Below, one piece after another: positions 35,598-47,965 of a DNA stretch of 64,000 nt (position 1 is its first letter; every line of letters starts with the position of its first letter). The position numbers and the translations under genes are program-made. The stretch is from contig RXID01014539.1 in the NCBI GenBank assembly GCA_005019695.1, forward strand, positions 124,001-188,000, read 5' to 3'. This DNA comes from Trichopus zeylanicus subsp. travancoricus (Eukaryota; Streptophyta; Magnoliopsida; Dioscoreales; Dioscoreaceae). The notes beneath the pieces were generated by a model. That model saw nothing but the letters and a program-made list of their open reading frames with translations. It was not told where the DNA came from and did no database searches.

Positions 35598-35611
35598 ATG
35601 TATATATATAG
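35598..35611 (-). promoter_or_regulatory. TATA-like element upstream of intact WRKY
   Basis: Minus-strand TATATATATACATA lies about 50 bp upstream of the first ATG, a plausible core promoter position. Position alone supports it. Confidence 0.4.
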
Positions 35612-35639
35612 AATGATATGGAGCAACTTGGAAGAAAGA

Positions 35640-36990
35640 AAATGGAAAAACCCTAGCCCTAATTATTGAAATTATGGTGTGATGTCACCCTGCTCGCCCG
35701 TTACTGATGTAACAATCTGCATAAACAAAGGCAACTTGCTTTTGTTTGCATCTGTATCACAGGAGTTATCACAGGAGTCGAGCGTGAGATCTCTGACAAG
35801 CCTGTTCACCGTGTTGGCATTTAGATTAGATTTCTAATGAGCACTAATTACAAGTCTAATTTTTTGTTTGCACCAAATCAACGATTAAAATTTTTGTTAA
35901 AATTTTGAATATGATATACTTTGCACCAATCACAGAGAGCAGGAATAGTGAATTGTATAGCCTTTACGGGCTGTTGCTGCACTATACAATCACTACTGTA
36001 CTTGATGCCAAAATTTGGTTGGTGCCACCCTTCAAGCCAAGGTTATGCTTATAAAATAAGAGTTTTTTCAATGTTGTTTAACTCCTGTGCTGAACTTGGC
36101 ACGAGGCCATTTGAAAGGACAAGGAAAGAGCACTGTATGCCAATTTGCAGCAGGATTAGTATTATATTGTGATTAAGCAACACTAACTAGCATTACACAA
36201 GTTAAAATGCTAATCAAACACAACTTGAGTTATCCAGCTTCATCACACACACATGACTCACAGAACCGATAACCATAGCTTTTACTATTCGGCTCAATGT
36301 GGGGAGGGCACATCACACTTGGCAAAGGGCCTATTTGGATTGTATCAGAAGAATGGTTTGTATCAGAGGACCAAAAGGCAAGGCTAAATACGTAGATGTT
36401 TTAGAAGAAACTGTTATTGACTTTTAGGTTACCTAAACCAGATTAGGCTTGAAAATATTGGATTTGGAAAGCTACGCCTGCCAAGGAGAAGGTTGCTGAT
36501 GTAGGAGAAAGAATTTTATAGACATTTTCAATAGATGCTCATTTGTCAATTGGAAGCTTATCTTAACCATACATTTGATGTCAAGCCAGTCAAAATAAAA
36601 ATTAAATGCTGTTTTATTTTAAATCAAAATTAAGTTTAAATTTAATATTAAAATTAAAGTATAAAAAGATAATCTAATCAAATTTTTAATATTTGGATAT
36701 TAGCCTATCTAGTGAATAATTTAAATTTTTAATGTCTTTAGGTATATTATTTATTGAGATTTAAATGAATAAATATAAGAATAATATGGTAATTTATTTT
36801 TTAAAATAATATAAAAATAGTATAATTTTTTTAATATTTAAATAATAACTGATCAGATAAGATAATTCTGATCTTTTGACTCTAGAAAAATTGAGTTAGG
36901 GTTAGCAGCTTGCAAATGATGTCATGCAGTACAAACTATAGATGATGAAAGTAATGAGCAGATATATGTACTCGCGAGGCTGCTCCAAAT
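35640..36990. other. No gene recognised
   Basis: Upstream flank of the WRKY gene. An open frame at 35921-36172 has no recognised motif. GGGCCTATTTGGATTGT near 36340 resembles one MITE end, but its partner end was not found. Confidence 0.4.
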
Positions 36991-38590
36991 CTAAATTAAA
37001 ATTAGACTTTAAACCTAAATGAGCTTGTAGCAAAGAGAGAAAAAAAATGTAAAAAAAAATGTCTGTAAATATATTTTTAGGCTATAAAAAACCCTTGCAA
37101 CTAGGCCTCTGGATTGAAAAATCATAATCAGCCCCTGCATCAAACATATTTTTACAACTAAATCCTTGGATAAAAAAATTTATTACAAATAAATCCACAT
37201 ACAAAAAGAATTTTACGGCTAGGCTCCTGGGTTAAATTTATATTTACAACTAAATTCTTGGAAAATTCAAAACTATAAATAAGCTCTTAAATTCATTGGT
37301 TGGAGTTTATTATCTCTACACTTTCGCAAATAACACCCTGGTAAATATGAAATTATGAGAGAAATTCAACATTTGACAAATTTACAAGAAAGTCCCTCAC
37401 AAATTTTAATTTACAAATGAAGCTTTACAAAAATTACCTTGTAAGCTTTACATATAAGACTTCATAGTTATTTTTATAAAAACATTCATGGTTTATTTTA
37501 AATTATAAATTAGTGCCCTAAATTACAACTTTTGCAAATAATTCCTTGTAAATTGCAAATTTGCAAACAAGTATGACTTTCAAATTAGACAAAACGTCCA
37601 TAATCGGATCCATATTCATTCATTCAACAACTTATTCACTCATCCAATATATCCAAAATTCAAACAAATCCATATCTATTCAACGAAAAAATTTAAAAAA
37701 AATTTGAAAAGAGATTAGATCATCTCCAGTTCGTTCGGGATTAAAACGAATTTCACCTGTCTATAAAATAAACCTGCAACGATCATACAGGCGATGAGAG
37801 AAAAAAAAGAGAAACTTGAAAGAAAAAAATTCTAAAAACTCGACTTCACAAAATTAAAAGAAAAAAAATTCTATTCTTAAAATATATTATCAAATGGTAA
37901 ATAATTATTTTTTTTCTCTCTAAATATATATGGATTCTAATTTTATCTTTTAATGCAAAACCCGCAATAAAAATGAGTTTAAAATTAAATTAAACGAATT
38001 TACATATCTTTGGGTCTAAAATGAAACTATGAAATCTTTATTTACAATTTTCAACTGATCCACATTAAATATTTATCATTTTTTAATAAAAAAAGTTGAA
38101 GAGAAGAAAAAAATTTTGAATAAAAAATTTTTTTGCTTCACGAACCGCTGAAAAAATAAAAGAACAGTGAAATTCTTGGTTGTGTGTTGTAAAAAAATCC
38201 CCAAAGTTTATTATAATTACAAATAAATTTTTATAATTATAAATAAGACCAAATATTTATAAAAAGATCCAATTATCAAATAATTTAAATAAATTAAATT
38301 AAATCTAGATTTTTAATGGGATTCAGTTTTAGAAAATTTATTCTCCTTTAATTAAATAACCTCAATCAAACAGTTAAATTTAAGTCACTCCTTGTATTTA
38401 TAAACCATCTAATTCAAATTATACAATTTAATTTATTTTAAAAATAAATTAATAAATAGTCTATAAAATTACAATACTAATAATATAAATTATTTATAAA
38501 CTAATAATAATACAATTTTTAAAAAAATTATAAGCAAGAAATTAAATGTATAAGATAAAACTAAAAACCAGTGCTTTCTACACGTCACGT
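36991..38590. repeat. LTR-like AT-rich sequence
   Basis: 37080-37590 holds many loose variants of TTACAACTAAATCCTTGG and ACAAATAA, a texture also seen in the LTR-like DNA around 7300-7500. Probably a decayed Ty3/gypsy LTR; ends and target duplication were not found. Confidence 0.35.
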
Positions 38591-38852
38591 CACTGCTGAG
38601 CTTTTTGACTCCCAACAGCTCGAGTCCATTGAAGACTTGTCGTGGAAGAGAAAATCTCTTTCCATCAGTTAACCGCTATTTGACTAGCTTCCGTGGCAAT
38701 GCGAAAAGACATGCAATGCAGCTATCAAACCGAGCTACTTATTGATGGATTACACTGAACATGAATGGTCGAGCGAGACGCCGGGACCCAAGAAATATGG
38801 GGAATGGAAACTAAATATTATACTATTTCTCATGTAATCGTCGAGTGCAAAT

Positions 38853-39935
38853 GTGGTTTCGGTTTCGATTTCGGGATCAACGAAATCGATACAGGATTTA
38901 GGGTTTAGGATTTAGGGTTTATTTAAATCGATACGTTTCGGCAGTTTCGATTTCAGTTTTTACCGAAATTTTTTTTAATTATTAATTAGTTGTTAACCAA
39001 AGTTTGACTATATTTTGATAGTACTTTAATTTCAAATTAAAAATACGATAAAATATTTAAAAAAATTTGAAAAAATTTGAAAAATTAGCAATGAATTTAT
39101 ACTTAATTTTACCAAAATATTAAATAATATTTTAATTAATTAAAAATTAATTTTGATAGTTAACCACTGTTTTTATATATTACTATATAAAAAAATATAT
39201 GAGAAATAATATGAATATGATTAAAAAATTAAAAATTAACATAATAAATTTAACTTATTATTAAAATATAATTGACACATACATAATTTATTAATTATAA
39301 TGTAATACAACTAATTATCATCAGTTGAATTTAAAACATCTGGATGTGAAATTATGAATTTAGTACCTGAACAATCTAGATGAACATTTATAAATGTGCG
39401 AGAACAGTATCTGACAGAAACTGGTAAGAATGTCGGAACCATATTGGTGACAGCACTGACTCCGGTGTAAAGCCTGCTTCAACTTGCAAAAGTAGGGGTC
39501 AAGTCGGTGAAGACGCGAGATAGGCGAGTGAGTGGCGGCAGGCTGGCGAGAGTGCAGGGCTCTCAGGGTCGGACACGAAGCCGACGCGAGCTCCCTGCGC
39601 ACGCTTGCCCGGCGAGCTCTCTCCCACGCGCGCGAGAGCCCGACGAGCTCCCGCCCGCGCTCTGGAGCCTAGCAAGCTCTCGCCCCCGCCCTCAAGCCCG
39701 GCGAGCTCTGGCCCCCGCGCTCGAGCCTGACGATGTCCCGCGCTCGAACCCGACGAGCTCTCACTCTCGTATGTGCTCCTGCCCGCGCGAGCTCCCGCCC
39801 GCTCGCGCTCGCCCGGCGAGCTCCCGCGCTCGAGTATGCAAAAGATGAACAGTAAACCCTAAACCGAAACCAAAATTAGGGTTTCGGTTCGGGACCGGCG
39901 AAACGGCTTGGTTTCGGCTGAAACGTAAAACCTTG
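38853..39935. mobile_element. hAT transposon, deleted copy 3
   Basis: The right end is AAACCTTG followed by GTGCAAAC (39936-39943); the left end is mutated (GTGGTTTCGG) and preceded by GTGCAAAT (38845-38852), a 7/8 match target duplication. The left subterminal, part of the second-ORF tail and the GC-rich block (39480-39840) match copies 1 and 2. The duplicate locus has ATACAAAC (46382-46389) at this point with no insert, confirming both borders. A telomere-like insert lies at 38893-38924. Confidence 0.92.
38893..38924 (+). repeat. Telomere-like TTTAGGG insert inside hAT copy 3
   Basis: A 32-bp block with two TTTAGGGTTTA cores sits between two copies of AAATCGATAC (38883-38892 and 38925-38934). 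Copies 1 and 2 have one uninterrupted equivalent site here. Confidence 0.85.
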
Positions 39936-40125
39936 GTGCAAACCTTTCTCTTCTATAAAGGGATTACACGATGAGATTTATTCAAACACTCACAAAGCTA
40001 AACAGAAGAAGTGTACTTTTCGACTTGGAAGACTGTATTTATCGAGAACAATTAATAAGATACAATCGAGCATCCTGAAGTGAACGGAAGATCCTGAGTG
40101 AATGACTCATTTAAGTTCTTGTGTA

Positions 40126-40572
40126 CCGTTTGATTTGAAATTAGGATCAGAATTAAAATCAATGAATCACTTTTGTAAACTAATATTTTTTATTAAAATT
40201 AATATTTCAATAATTTAAAATTTTAAAAAATATTTAATTTTTTATAATATTTTAATTTAATAATAATATAAAATAAATAGTATTAATTTTATATAAAAAA
40301 TAATTTTAAAATAAATTGATTTTCATCCTAACCCTAATCAAAACTATAGGACCGTATTTGAAATGGGGTTAGTGATCAGGTGAACTTTTTTTAGAAATTT
40401 TTTTTTCTTGTGAAATTAATATTTATTATTTTATATTATTATTAAATTAAATTATTATAAAAAAATTAAATAATTTTTTAAATTTTAAATTATTAAAGTC
40501 TTAATTTTAATAAAAAAATATTAATTTACAAAAATAATTCATTAATCTTGACTTTAACCACGTGTCAAACGG
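40126..40572. mobile_element. Foldback MITE with long inverted arms
   Basis: The ends are CCGTTTGA and TCAAACGG. The two halves are inverted copies over roughly 190 bp each, around a centre near 40340-40390. The duplicate segment at 46.58 kb lacks it. The target duplication is not clear, so the superfamily is open. Confidence 0.8.
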
Positions 40573-40997
40573 CGTTAGGAGAACTTGAACTTTGATGATC
40601 TAAGTACATCGTAAATCAAGCTGCGGATTATTAGATGGGGAAAAAATGGAGCAAGAGCGTGGGAACCGAGAGAGCAAATAATGAATGCGCGTATGGTGGA
40701 CCGACCTGGCGTGTTGACTGGGTCAAAAAGGCTCCCCGTGGACCGATTTCTACGTCCATGACTCGGTGCGCTTGACACCAATTTCAAAAAAGAGACAGAG
40801 CGTTGATTGCCATTCGCTTTTAGGGTTTGTGCTTTCGGCCTGAAGCTCATCATGCATTTCGCTTTTAGGTTTTTAAAGTACAATGTCTTGTATTAATTGT
40901 GTAAAAAGGATTCCTATTTGCCTTGATTTGAGGAGAAATCACTTGTTTTTTATTTTTATTTTTATTGATTTGATTTTTATTTGTATATCAACTTTAT

Positions 40998-41215
40998 ATT
41001 AGATATAAAATCTCGATTCTATCTAAGACATAAGATTTCAGTTTTATTTGAAACATAAAACCTCGGTTCTTCATAAGGTATAAGACCTTGGCTATATATA
41101 AAGTATAAGACTTCGGTTTCATCTGAGACATAATACCTCGTTCCTACTTAAGGCATGAGGCCTCACTTCTATTCGAGACACCAAGCCTTAACTCTGAGCT
41201 AGACACAAGTCCTCG
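40998..41215. repeat. Degenerate tandem repeat, about 30-bp units
   Basis: Six or seven loose units of the form GACATAAGACCTCGGTTCTA follow one another. This seems to be part of a decayed LTR that continues to about 42170. Confidence 0.65.
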
Positions 41216-42170
41216 GCCCCTCATGCTAGCTCCAAGCACTTACCTGACGCGACAAGACTTGCCTTGGGTTCAAACACTCAATAAGGCACCTCGACCTTAG
41301 GTTCAAATACCTACCTAAGCACCAAGGATCTTGACTCTGAGTTCAAGTATTCAACCAAGGCATCACAACCACCTTTGACTCTTTAGCTACACAAACCTTG
41401 ACTCTAAGTCACAGGCCAACTCAAAGCACCAAAACCCAACTCCATGTTACAAGCTTGTCCGAGGGGTAAAAGAAAATCAGTGACAAGTTATAAGCTTGTT
41501 TGAGTAGAAGGTTCGATTGAAGGTTTCAAACGTAATCACGGGGTAAAAGTAGTTCGGTAATAAGCTATAGACTTGACAAAATAGAATGTTAGCTCAAACT
41601 ATTAATTTAGTAAAAAACTTAGACCAAAAAGAATATGGAGTTAACTCCACTCACTGAACCATGAGGACTCGATGCCTGGAGTTAGAGATACTAATAATAC
41701 AATAAATCTTTGAACTAGTTCAATCAAGATCTGATAAGTCAGCTTGAAACTAAATTCAGAAAAAATCTATTATAAAGAGGTAACTATATTTTAGAAGATA
41801 ATCATATTAAATTTTCTAAAAATCAAGAATATTATTCTTATAAAGCACAATTCACTAAGGTATAAAAGGGAGGTATTTCTATTTCTTTGATAGTGAGATA
41901 TAGCCTCTCAGCCTCTCAATTTTGTTATTCTTTTTTTCTTAAAGAGCGATACTAACTTAAGCTTCCGACGATTCCTCTTATGATGTCTTCATTTCGTAGG
42001 TTGTGCAATGTAGACTAGCTCAATGGATCTAATATCAAGAAGTCTTTCAATTCGAAATCGATAGTGAGTTTGACTCCATCAATAAAATTAAAATAGAATT
42101 ATTGAATCCAACACAACAAGAAAGCATGGAGGGTACAACAACTATAAAGTCACTATGAATCTAGCTAGAA
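41216..42170 (+). mobile_element. Ty3/gypsy LTR-like remnant
   Basis: A TATA box (GGTATAAAAGGGAGG near 41860) is followed by ACTAACTTAAGCTTCCGACG, a string typical of the downstream part of some plant gypsy LTRs. No coding region or complete ends were found. Confidence 0.4.
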
Positions 42171-43082
42171 AACTATTGAGTTTTAGGTGTCTCGAACTCG
42201 AATTAGAATTTGAGTTAAAGTAGAAATCTAAAGTTGGATTTAGATTTATGATTGATTTGTAATATTAGAAGTTGTAATTAAAGTAAATCTCAAACTCAAT
42301 AAGGGTCTATAAATATACTATAGACATAGGGTTTAGAAGTAATGCAATATTGAGGTTGAACTAGAGAGGAATAGAGAAAGAAGAATAGAGAGAACAAGAA
42401 GAATAGATCTGATAAGTCAGCTTGAAACCAAATTCAGAAAAAATCTATTATAAAGAGGTAACTATATTTTAGAAGATAATCATATTAAATTTTCTAAAAA
42501 TCAAGAATATTATTCTTATAAAGCACAATTCACTAAGGTATAAAAGGGAGGTATTTCTATTTCTTTGATAGTGAGATATAGCCTCTCAGCCTCTCAATTT
42601 TGTTATTCTTTTTTTCTTAAAGAGCGATACTAACTTAAGCTTCCGACGATTCCTCTTATGATGTCTTCATTTCGTAGGTTGTGCAATGTAGACTAGCTCA
42701 ATGGATCTAATATCAAGAAGTCTTTCAATTCGAAATCGATAGTGAGTTTGACTCCATTAATAAAATTAAAATAGAATTATTGAATCCAACACAACAAGAA
42801 AGCATGGAGGGTACAACAACTATAAAGTCACTATGAATCTAGCTAGAAAACTATTGAGTTTTATGTGTCTCGAACTTGAATTAGAATTTGAGTTAAAGTA
42901 GAAATCCAAAGTTGGATTTAGATTTATGATTGATTTGTAATATTAGAAGTTGTAATTAGAGTAAATCTCAAACTCAATAAGGGTCTATAAATATACTATA
43001 GACATATGATTTAGAAGTGATGCAATATTAAGGTTGAACTAGAGAGGAATAGAGAAAGAAGAATAGAGAGAATAAGAGAGAA
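41727..43082. repeat. 678-bp tandem duplication
   Basis: 41727-42404 and 42405-43082 are nearly identical (a handful of single-base differences by eye). Each unit holds the gypsy LTR-like tail with its TATA box, a short flank, and the first 230 bp or so of the copia LTR. Confidence 0.93.
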
Positions 43083-43393
43083 GAGAAAGAGAGAGAGTGT
43101 GTCGATTCTCGTGTGTGGGTCTTTCTAGTGCTTCTCGGTGGTCTCTCGTGGTGGTTTCTCGTGGTATTCTCTTGGAGATTCTCTCTGAAGGTGGAGGCGT
43201 TGCCGAGACTTGGTGAAAGTGTTTAGTTGAGTAAGAAATAGTGAAATTTTTCTTATAAATTCTTGTAAAATCCTTTTCTTTAGATAGTGGATCTTTCGCT
43301 GCTTTATCTTATTATTTTCTTTTATCTTATATTACTTCTTGTTTCTTGTGTTGTTTGCGATGAGGTGTGAACCTTCCGCTGCGAATCTCAATA
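42851..43393 (+). mobile_element. Ty1/copia solo LTR
   Basis: About 543 bp with inverted ends TATTGAG...CTCAATA, flanked by GAAAA (42846-42850 and 43394-43398). It is related to the two inverted-orientation LTRs at 50442 and 52516. The duplicate locus at about 47050 reads CTAAAACAACTC without an insert, confirming the site. Its first part also occurs in the upstream tandem unit. Confidence 0.82.
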
Positions 43394-43440
43394 GAAAATA
43401 ACTCAAACAATCATATTCGTCTAAAGAAGATCTTCCCCTT

Positions 43441-46100
43441 GTATCTAATCGGGAGAAGAGAAACTCTTATAGCATCCATAAAAGATATATTTGTATATTT
43501 ATGACACTGAGTAATTCAAAGAATAACATCCAAATACTCTCAAAATAAGTTTAACATTACTACTGCTTAACATTATTTACAATAAAGGAATTTAAGCTTT
43601 TCAAAGCTACTAGATAACATTTTTGTGCTCATTTTAGAGCTTGAAACAACTAAACTTCATTCATAAAACATTAATTGCTTTGGGCGTATTTTGTTCAGAA
43701 TTCTTAGTGTCATCGTAACTTCAAAAAACAATGGCAAAATTTGGGTTGCAATGACTCGGACACTATTTTTGGTGCCAGACACGAGTTTTACCATGACTGG
43801 TATGATAATGGTGCTTTAGGAGCCTTCCTCTGAGGTATTGGCACCTCGGCTTCTATGTAACTTTCTTCGTCACTGCAAACTGAGGTTAGGCTAGTTAAGT
43901 GTGGTAGCGGGCTTCATTTGCAGGGTCATAAGTGAGATTTGATGCTCTAATTCCTAAGGACATCTAATAACAAGTGGAGCATTTTGCTAATTGTAGGTAG
44001 ATTCGCAGCCCGAAGTGCTGGGGTGACCTAATTGTGTGGCTCATCGAGTCTTTCGGAGGATGCTTTATGGGACTCAACCAACAAAGTTCCTGTTGCCCCA
44101 CATCATGGTTTCTCGATGTGACAACCTGTGTTGGCTTTGGAGGCATGATCAACGAGATGTTGAAGATATTTTATATCAGCATGAAAAATACTATTATTGA
44201 TAAGGTTTACTTTTAGATCAACTCCTTTATATATGAATTTGTCAGATTGACCTGTTTCACAATCTATTAGATAAAATGGATGAAAAGAACAACTAAGAAT
44301 TCAAGAATTTTCTGACGGCTACTACTTCGATGCTGAAGTCAACAACTAATCAGAGAAAAACAGAGTATTTGAAGTTATATCAGTAAAAATGGCATTAGCC
44401 CCGTATTCTTACAAGATCCCATTTTCACATTAGGTTTTCACCTTTGATTTCTACCATCTTATCCTAGGTTTTAGCTTTAATTCTCGCCCAAGGTCCTACT
44501 CCATATCTCTCTTTTTCTCCGACAAAGTCTGTAGATTAGACATTGCCATGTATAACCTAATCCTCTAGACAGGACTCACTGAGTTTCTCTTACATCGGTG
44601 AGGTCAGCTCCGAGCCTCATCTGCTGATTATCGCGTGACTCGATTTTTGGCAGCTCAGTGATACTGATTCTGAGTTAAAAAAAATTCCATCTCAGCGCAA
44701 CTCATCTCGGACCTAGTTTCAGGTCTGCCGAACCCCATACGTAAGAGTTTCGGTACACCTAACATCCCTTCACCATCTGAAAGATCATCCCTTCAGCATC
44801 TGAAACATAGTCAACAGTCAAAATCAAAATTAATAAATTAATTTTTTTTTAATCAAAATTAAATTTAAAATTCGAAAAACAATTTAATTTTTTATAATAA
44901 TTAAATTTGATAGTGATATAAAATAAATTGATCGTAATTATGATCTAAGATCATTTTGTTGGTTTTCGGAACACCAAATTCACTATCGGATATTCAACCT
45001 TTCGCAATTTTCAATAAAAATCTATTCAGGATCCCTTACATATTGACCAAAGGATTATTTATAAATACCTAAACTTATAGATGGATATATGTAATTTTTC
45101 CCAGACTTCGTCGTCACCTTCCTTTTCCTGAACGCCATGGCGTACAGCAAGTCAACAATTCAATAGAGTGTGAAGCATGCTCGACTTGTCTACTATGAAG
45201 GTCCAAGCTATCACATTCCCGGCCATGAATGAATATCTTCCTTGCTCTTCTTTCTGTCCTTGTGCTTTAAAATACAAGGAAAATAATGGAAAGATGAGAT
45301 GTTGAAAGGCTTATATTAATGCCAAGGTCACTAAGTCGAGTTAATCTCTCTGATTGATCTGTAAGTACTAGTTATAGAAATGTGTGTAACTTGAATTGGG
45401 GGTGTATACTCCAAGAATATTTCGCTACAAATCATCGTATTCTCCGACATCTTCATGCCAATATAACTACAAGATTGATGCAACTTATGTAGTTTCATCA
45501 CACATATTCTCAAAAACCCTATATTTCGTAATACCAAAAATTTCGCTATGTATCAAAGTAAAATATCTTAAATACATGTAAGTTATGTAATAATAAAAAT
45601 ACCTTAAACATATGTCAGTTATGTTACATATTGATTTAAAAATACCTTAAAATATCTCAAAGAACCCTTTTTTAGAATAGTATTTTTTTTTTCCACACTT
45701 CTACATATTGATTTATAGAAAGTTATTTTGAAAATACAATGCCTAATATAAAACAGGTGATTCTATCGGTATTCCAAACCTATTCGAAAGTTTAAATCAT
45801 TCAGAATCAATATTGAGAACATAAAAAAGTAATTTATTTAAATATCAGCTATTAAGTTGTTATAATTTTTATCTATTTTTTATATTATTAAGATTCATGA
45901 AGAACCTATATTTATAAATTACACAGCTATTCATAAAATGATGTCTCCAAATGATGTATTTTTTTCTGAATAAATGCACTCAATCAAAATGAATAGACAC
46001 AATCGAAAAAATACACATCTCTATAATTTTAATTTCAAATAATTTATATTTAAATATTATTAGATAATAATATTTTTTTTACACAATAAACTATTTTTTA
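43441..46100. other. No gene recognised
   Basis: Open frames at 43964-44152 (-), 44034-44216 (+) and 45331-45581 (both strands) carry no recognised motif. 44820-44950 is AT-rich and resembles one arm of the foldback MITE. Confidence 0.4.
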
Positions 46101-46189
46101 AACAAGAAATGACTCCGCCTGCGGACCGTGTTTCATGTTATATAGGCCAACATAGACTAGCAACGAAGACAGCCTTTCAACTCGAAATC

Positions 46190-47100
46190 TCTATCAAAAT
46201 CTATTTCCACTACGTTAACAGCGGTTTGACTAGCTTTGTGGCAATATGGAAAGGCATGCAATGTAGCTATCAAAACGAGCTAGTTATTGATGGATTACAC
46301 CGTGCATGAGACGTGGAGCGAGACCTAAGAAATATGGAGAATGGAAAACAACTATTGTACTATTTCTCATATAATCATCGAATACAAACCTTCCTCTTAT
46401 GCAAAGGGATTGCATGATACGATTTGTCCAAACACCCACAAAGTTGAACAGAAGAACAGTACTTTTTGACCTCGAAGATTGTTTATTTATAGAGAACAAC
46501 CAGTAAAAGATTCCATTGAGTGATTGCGGATACGACCCTGAAGTGAACTGAAGATCCTGCGTGAATGATCGATCGAAGTTCTTAATGATCAGCAAGAGGA
46601 AAGTAGAATGCAAATCAAGCTCTGGATTCACAAAGTTTATTATAAGATTGGAAAAAAAAAATGAAGCAAGAATGTGTGAACGAAGAGAGCAGTATGAATG
46701 CACGCATGGTGGACGGAGATGGCGTGTTGAACTAGGTCAAAAAATTCTCCGTGAACAGCATTCCACATCCATGGCTCGGAGCGCGCATTGACTTGGCTCA
46801 TTTCTTTTTAGGGTTTCTGCTTTTGGCCTGAAGCTCATCTTGCATTTGGTTTTTAGGTTTGAAAAGTACAATGTCCTTGCACTAATTGTTTACAAAAGGG
46901 TTCCTATTTGCCCTAATTTGAGGAGAGAACTTTTCTTTCATATAATTTTTAGATACAACAGAAAAATTCCAATTTTGGATTAAAATAGAATTGATGAATC
47001 CAACAAGCATTAGAGGGTGCAGCAACCACAAAGTCGCCTTGAATCCAGATCTAAAACAACTCAAACAATCGTACTTGTTTTAAGAAGACGCTCTTGTCAT
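46190..47100. repeat. Segmental duplication, copy II (empty-site copy)
   Basis: Matches copy I piece by piece but without the hAT, foldback MITE and LTR insertions. Substitutions are frequent, so the duplication is older than all of those insertions. Confidence 0.8.
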
Positions 47101-47399
47101 GTTTTTCATGTTGGCATCCTTGATGAAGAGCATTCAATGAAGGCAGTAGTACTGAATGAACTGCACACCATAACAGTGAGAGGTGAAGGAAGTGGGGTCT
47201 ATCTGTCTAGCAAGAGGAGGATAAGTATTCCACGTACTAGAACGAAGCATTGATGAGCAACAAATGATTCTTTGGGAGAATGAAATCTGTCCATTGCAAT
47301 CGAAGATTTGGAACAAGCTTCCCAGAAGAACAAGTATGAAAACAGTGGTGGACCAACTGGCTTGTTGACTGAGTCAAAGAATTGAAACCTAAGCCATTG

Positions 47400-47965
47400 T
47401 GTTATAATATTAGGTGTGATAAATTAGTTTTATATCGAATATCAGATAGATAGAATTCAATATATATATATAGTAAAAAATGTCTATATTTCATGAATTT
47501 AAGTTTTTGAGATGATTTAGTATTCGGCTCACTATAATATTCCTATTCGATATTCTTTCGATTCTCCCAACAAATAATATCATAGTTTCAGATTTAAAAT
47601 TATGCAAATTCTTAATATCGAAATTATCGTAATGATGCGACTGAATTGAGTCGCATATTAATCTCTTTTAAAAAAATTAAAAATTGAGACAAAAATTCGT
47701 TAATATGGGTCACACGGTAAAACTGATCGAGTAAAAGAGTTCTTGATTAAGAGTGTTAAAATTGATGTGGTCAAATTACACATGAAAAAAGAGATTATTA
47801 TAATGTCAGGTGTAATGAATTAGTTCAATTTCAAATATTGGATAGATAGAGTCTCATATATATAATAAAAAAGAGCGCATATCTCATGACGTTAATTTTT
47901 TAGAATAGTTTGGTATCCGGCCCAGTATATTATTACAATTCGACATTCTTTCGACTCTCCTAATA
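47400..47965 (+). mobile_element. TRIM retrotransposon, copy D
   Basis: Same family as copies A-C, in the opposite orientation. LTRs lie at 47400-47572 (TGTTATAAT...CTCCCAACA) and 47796-47965. The primer site is decayed (ATATCATAGTTTC). The palindrome is perfect here, with arms at 47636-47642 and 47649-47655. A more diverged relative may follow at 48060-48190. Confidence 0.82.

Larger units (their letters stand above)
38625..43440. repeat. Segmental duplication, copy I (with insertions)
   Basis: Pieces of this interval match 46190-47100 in order: 38625-38852, 39936-40125, 40573-40975, about 42775-42850 and 43394-43440. The gaps between the pieces are the hAT copy, the foldback MITE, an LTR-like block with tandem duplication, and the copia solo LTR. 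Confidence 0.8.
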
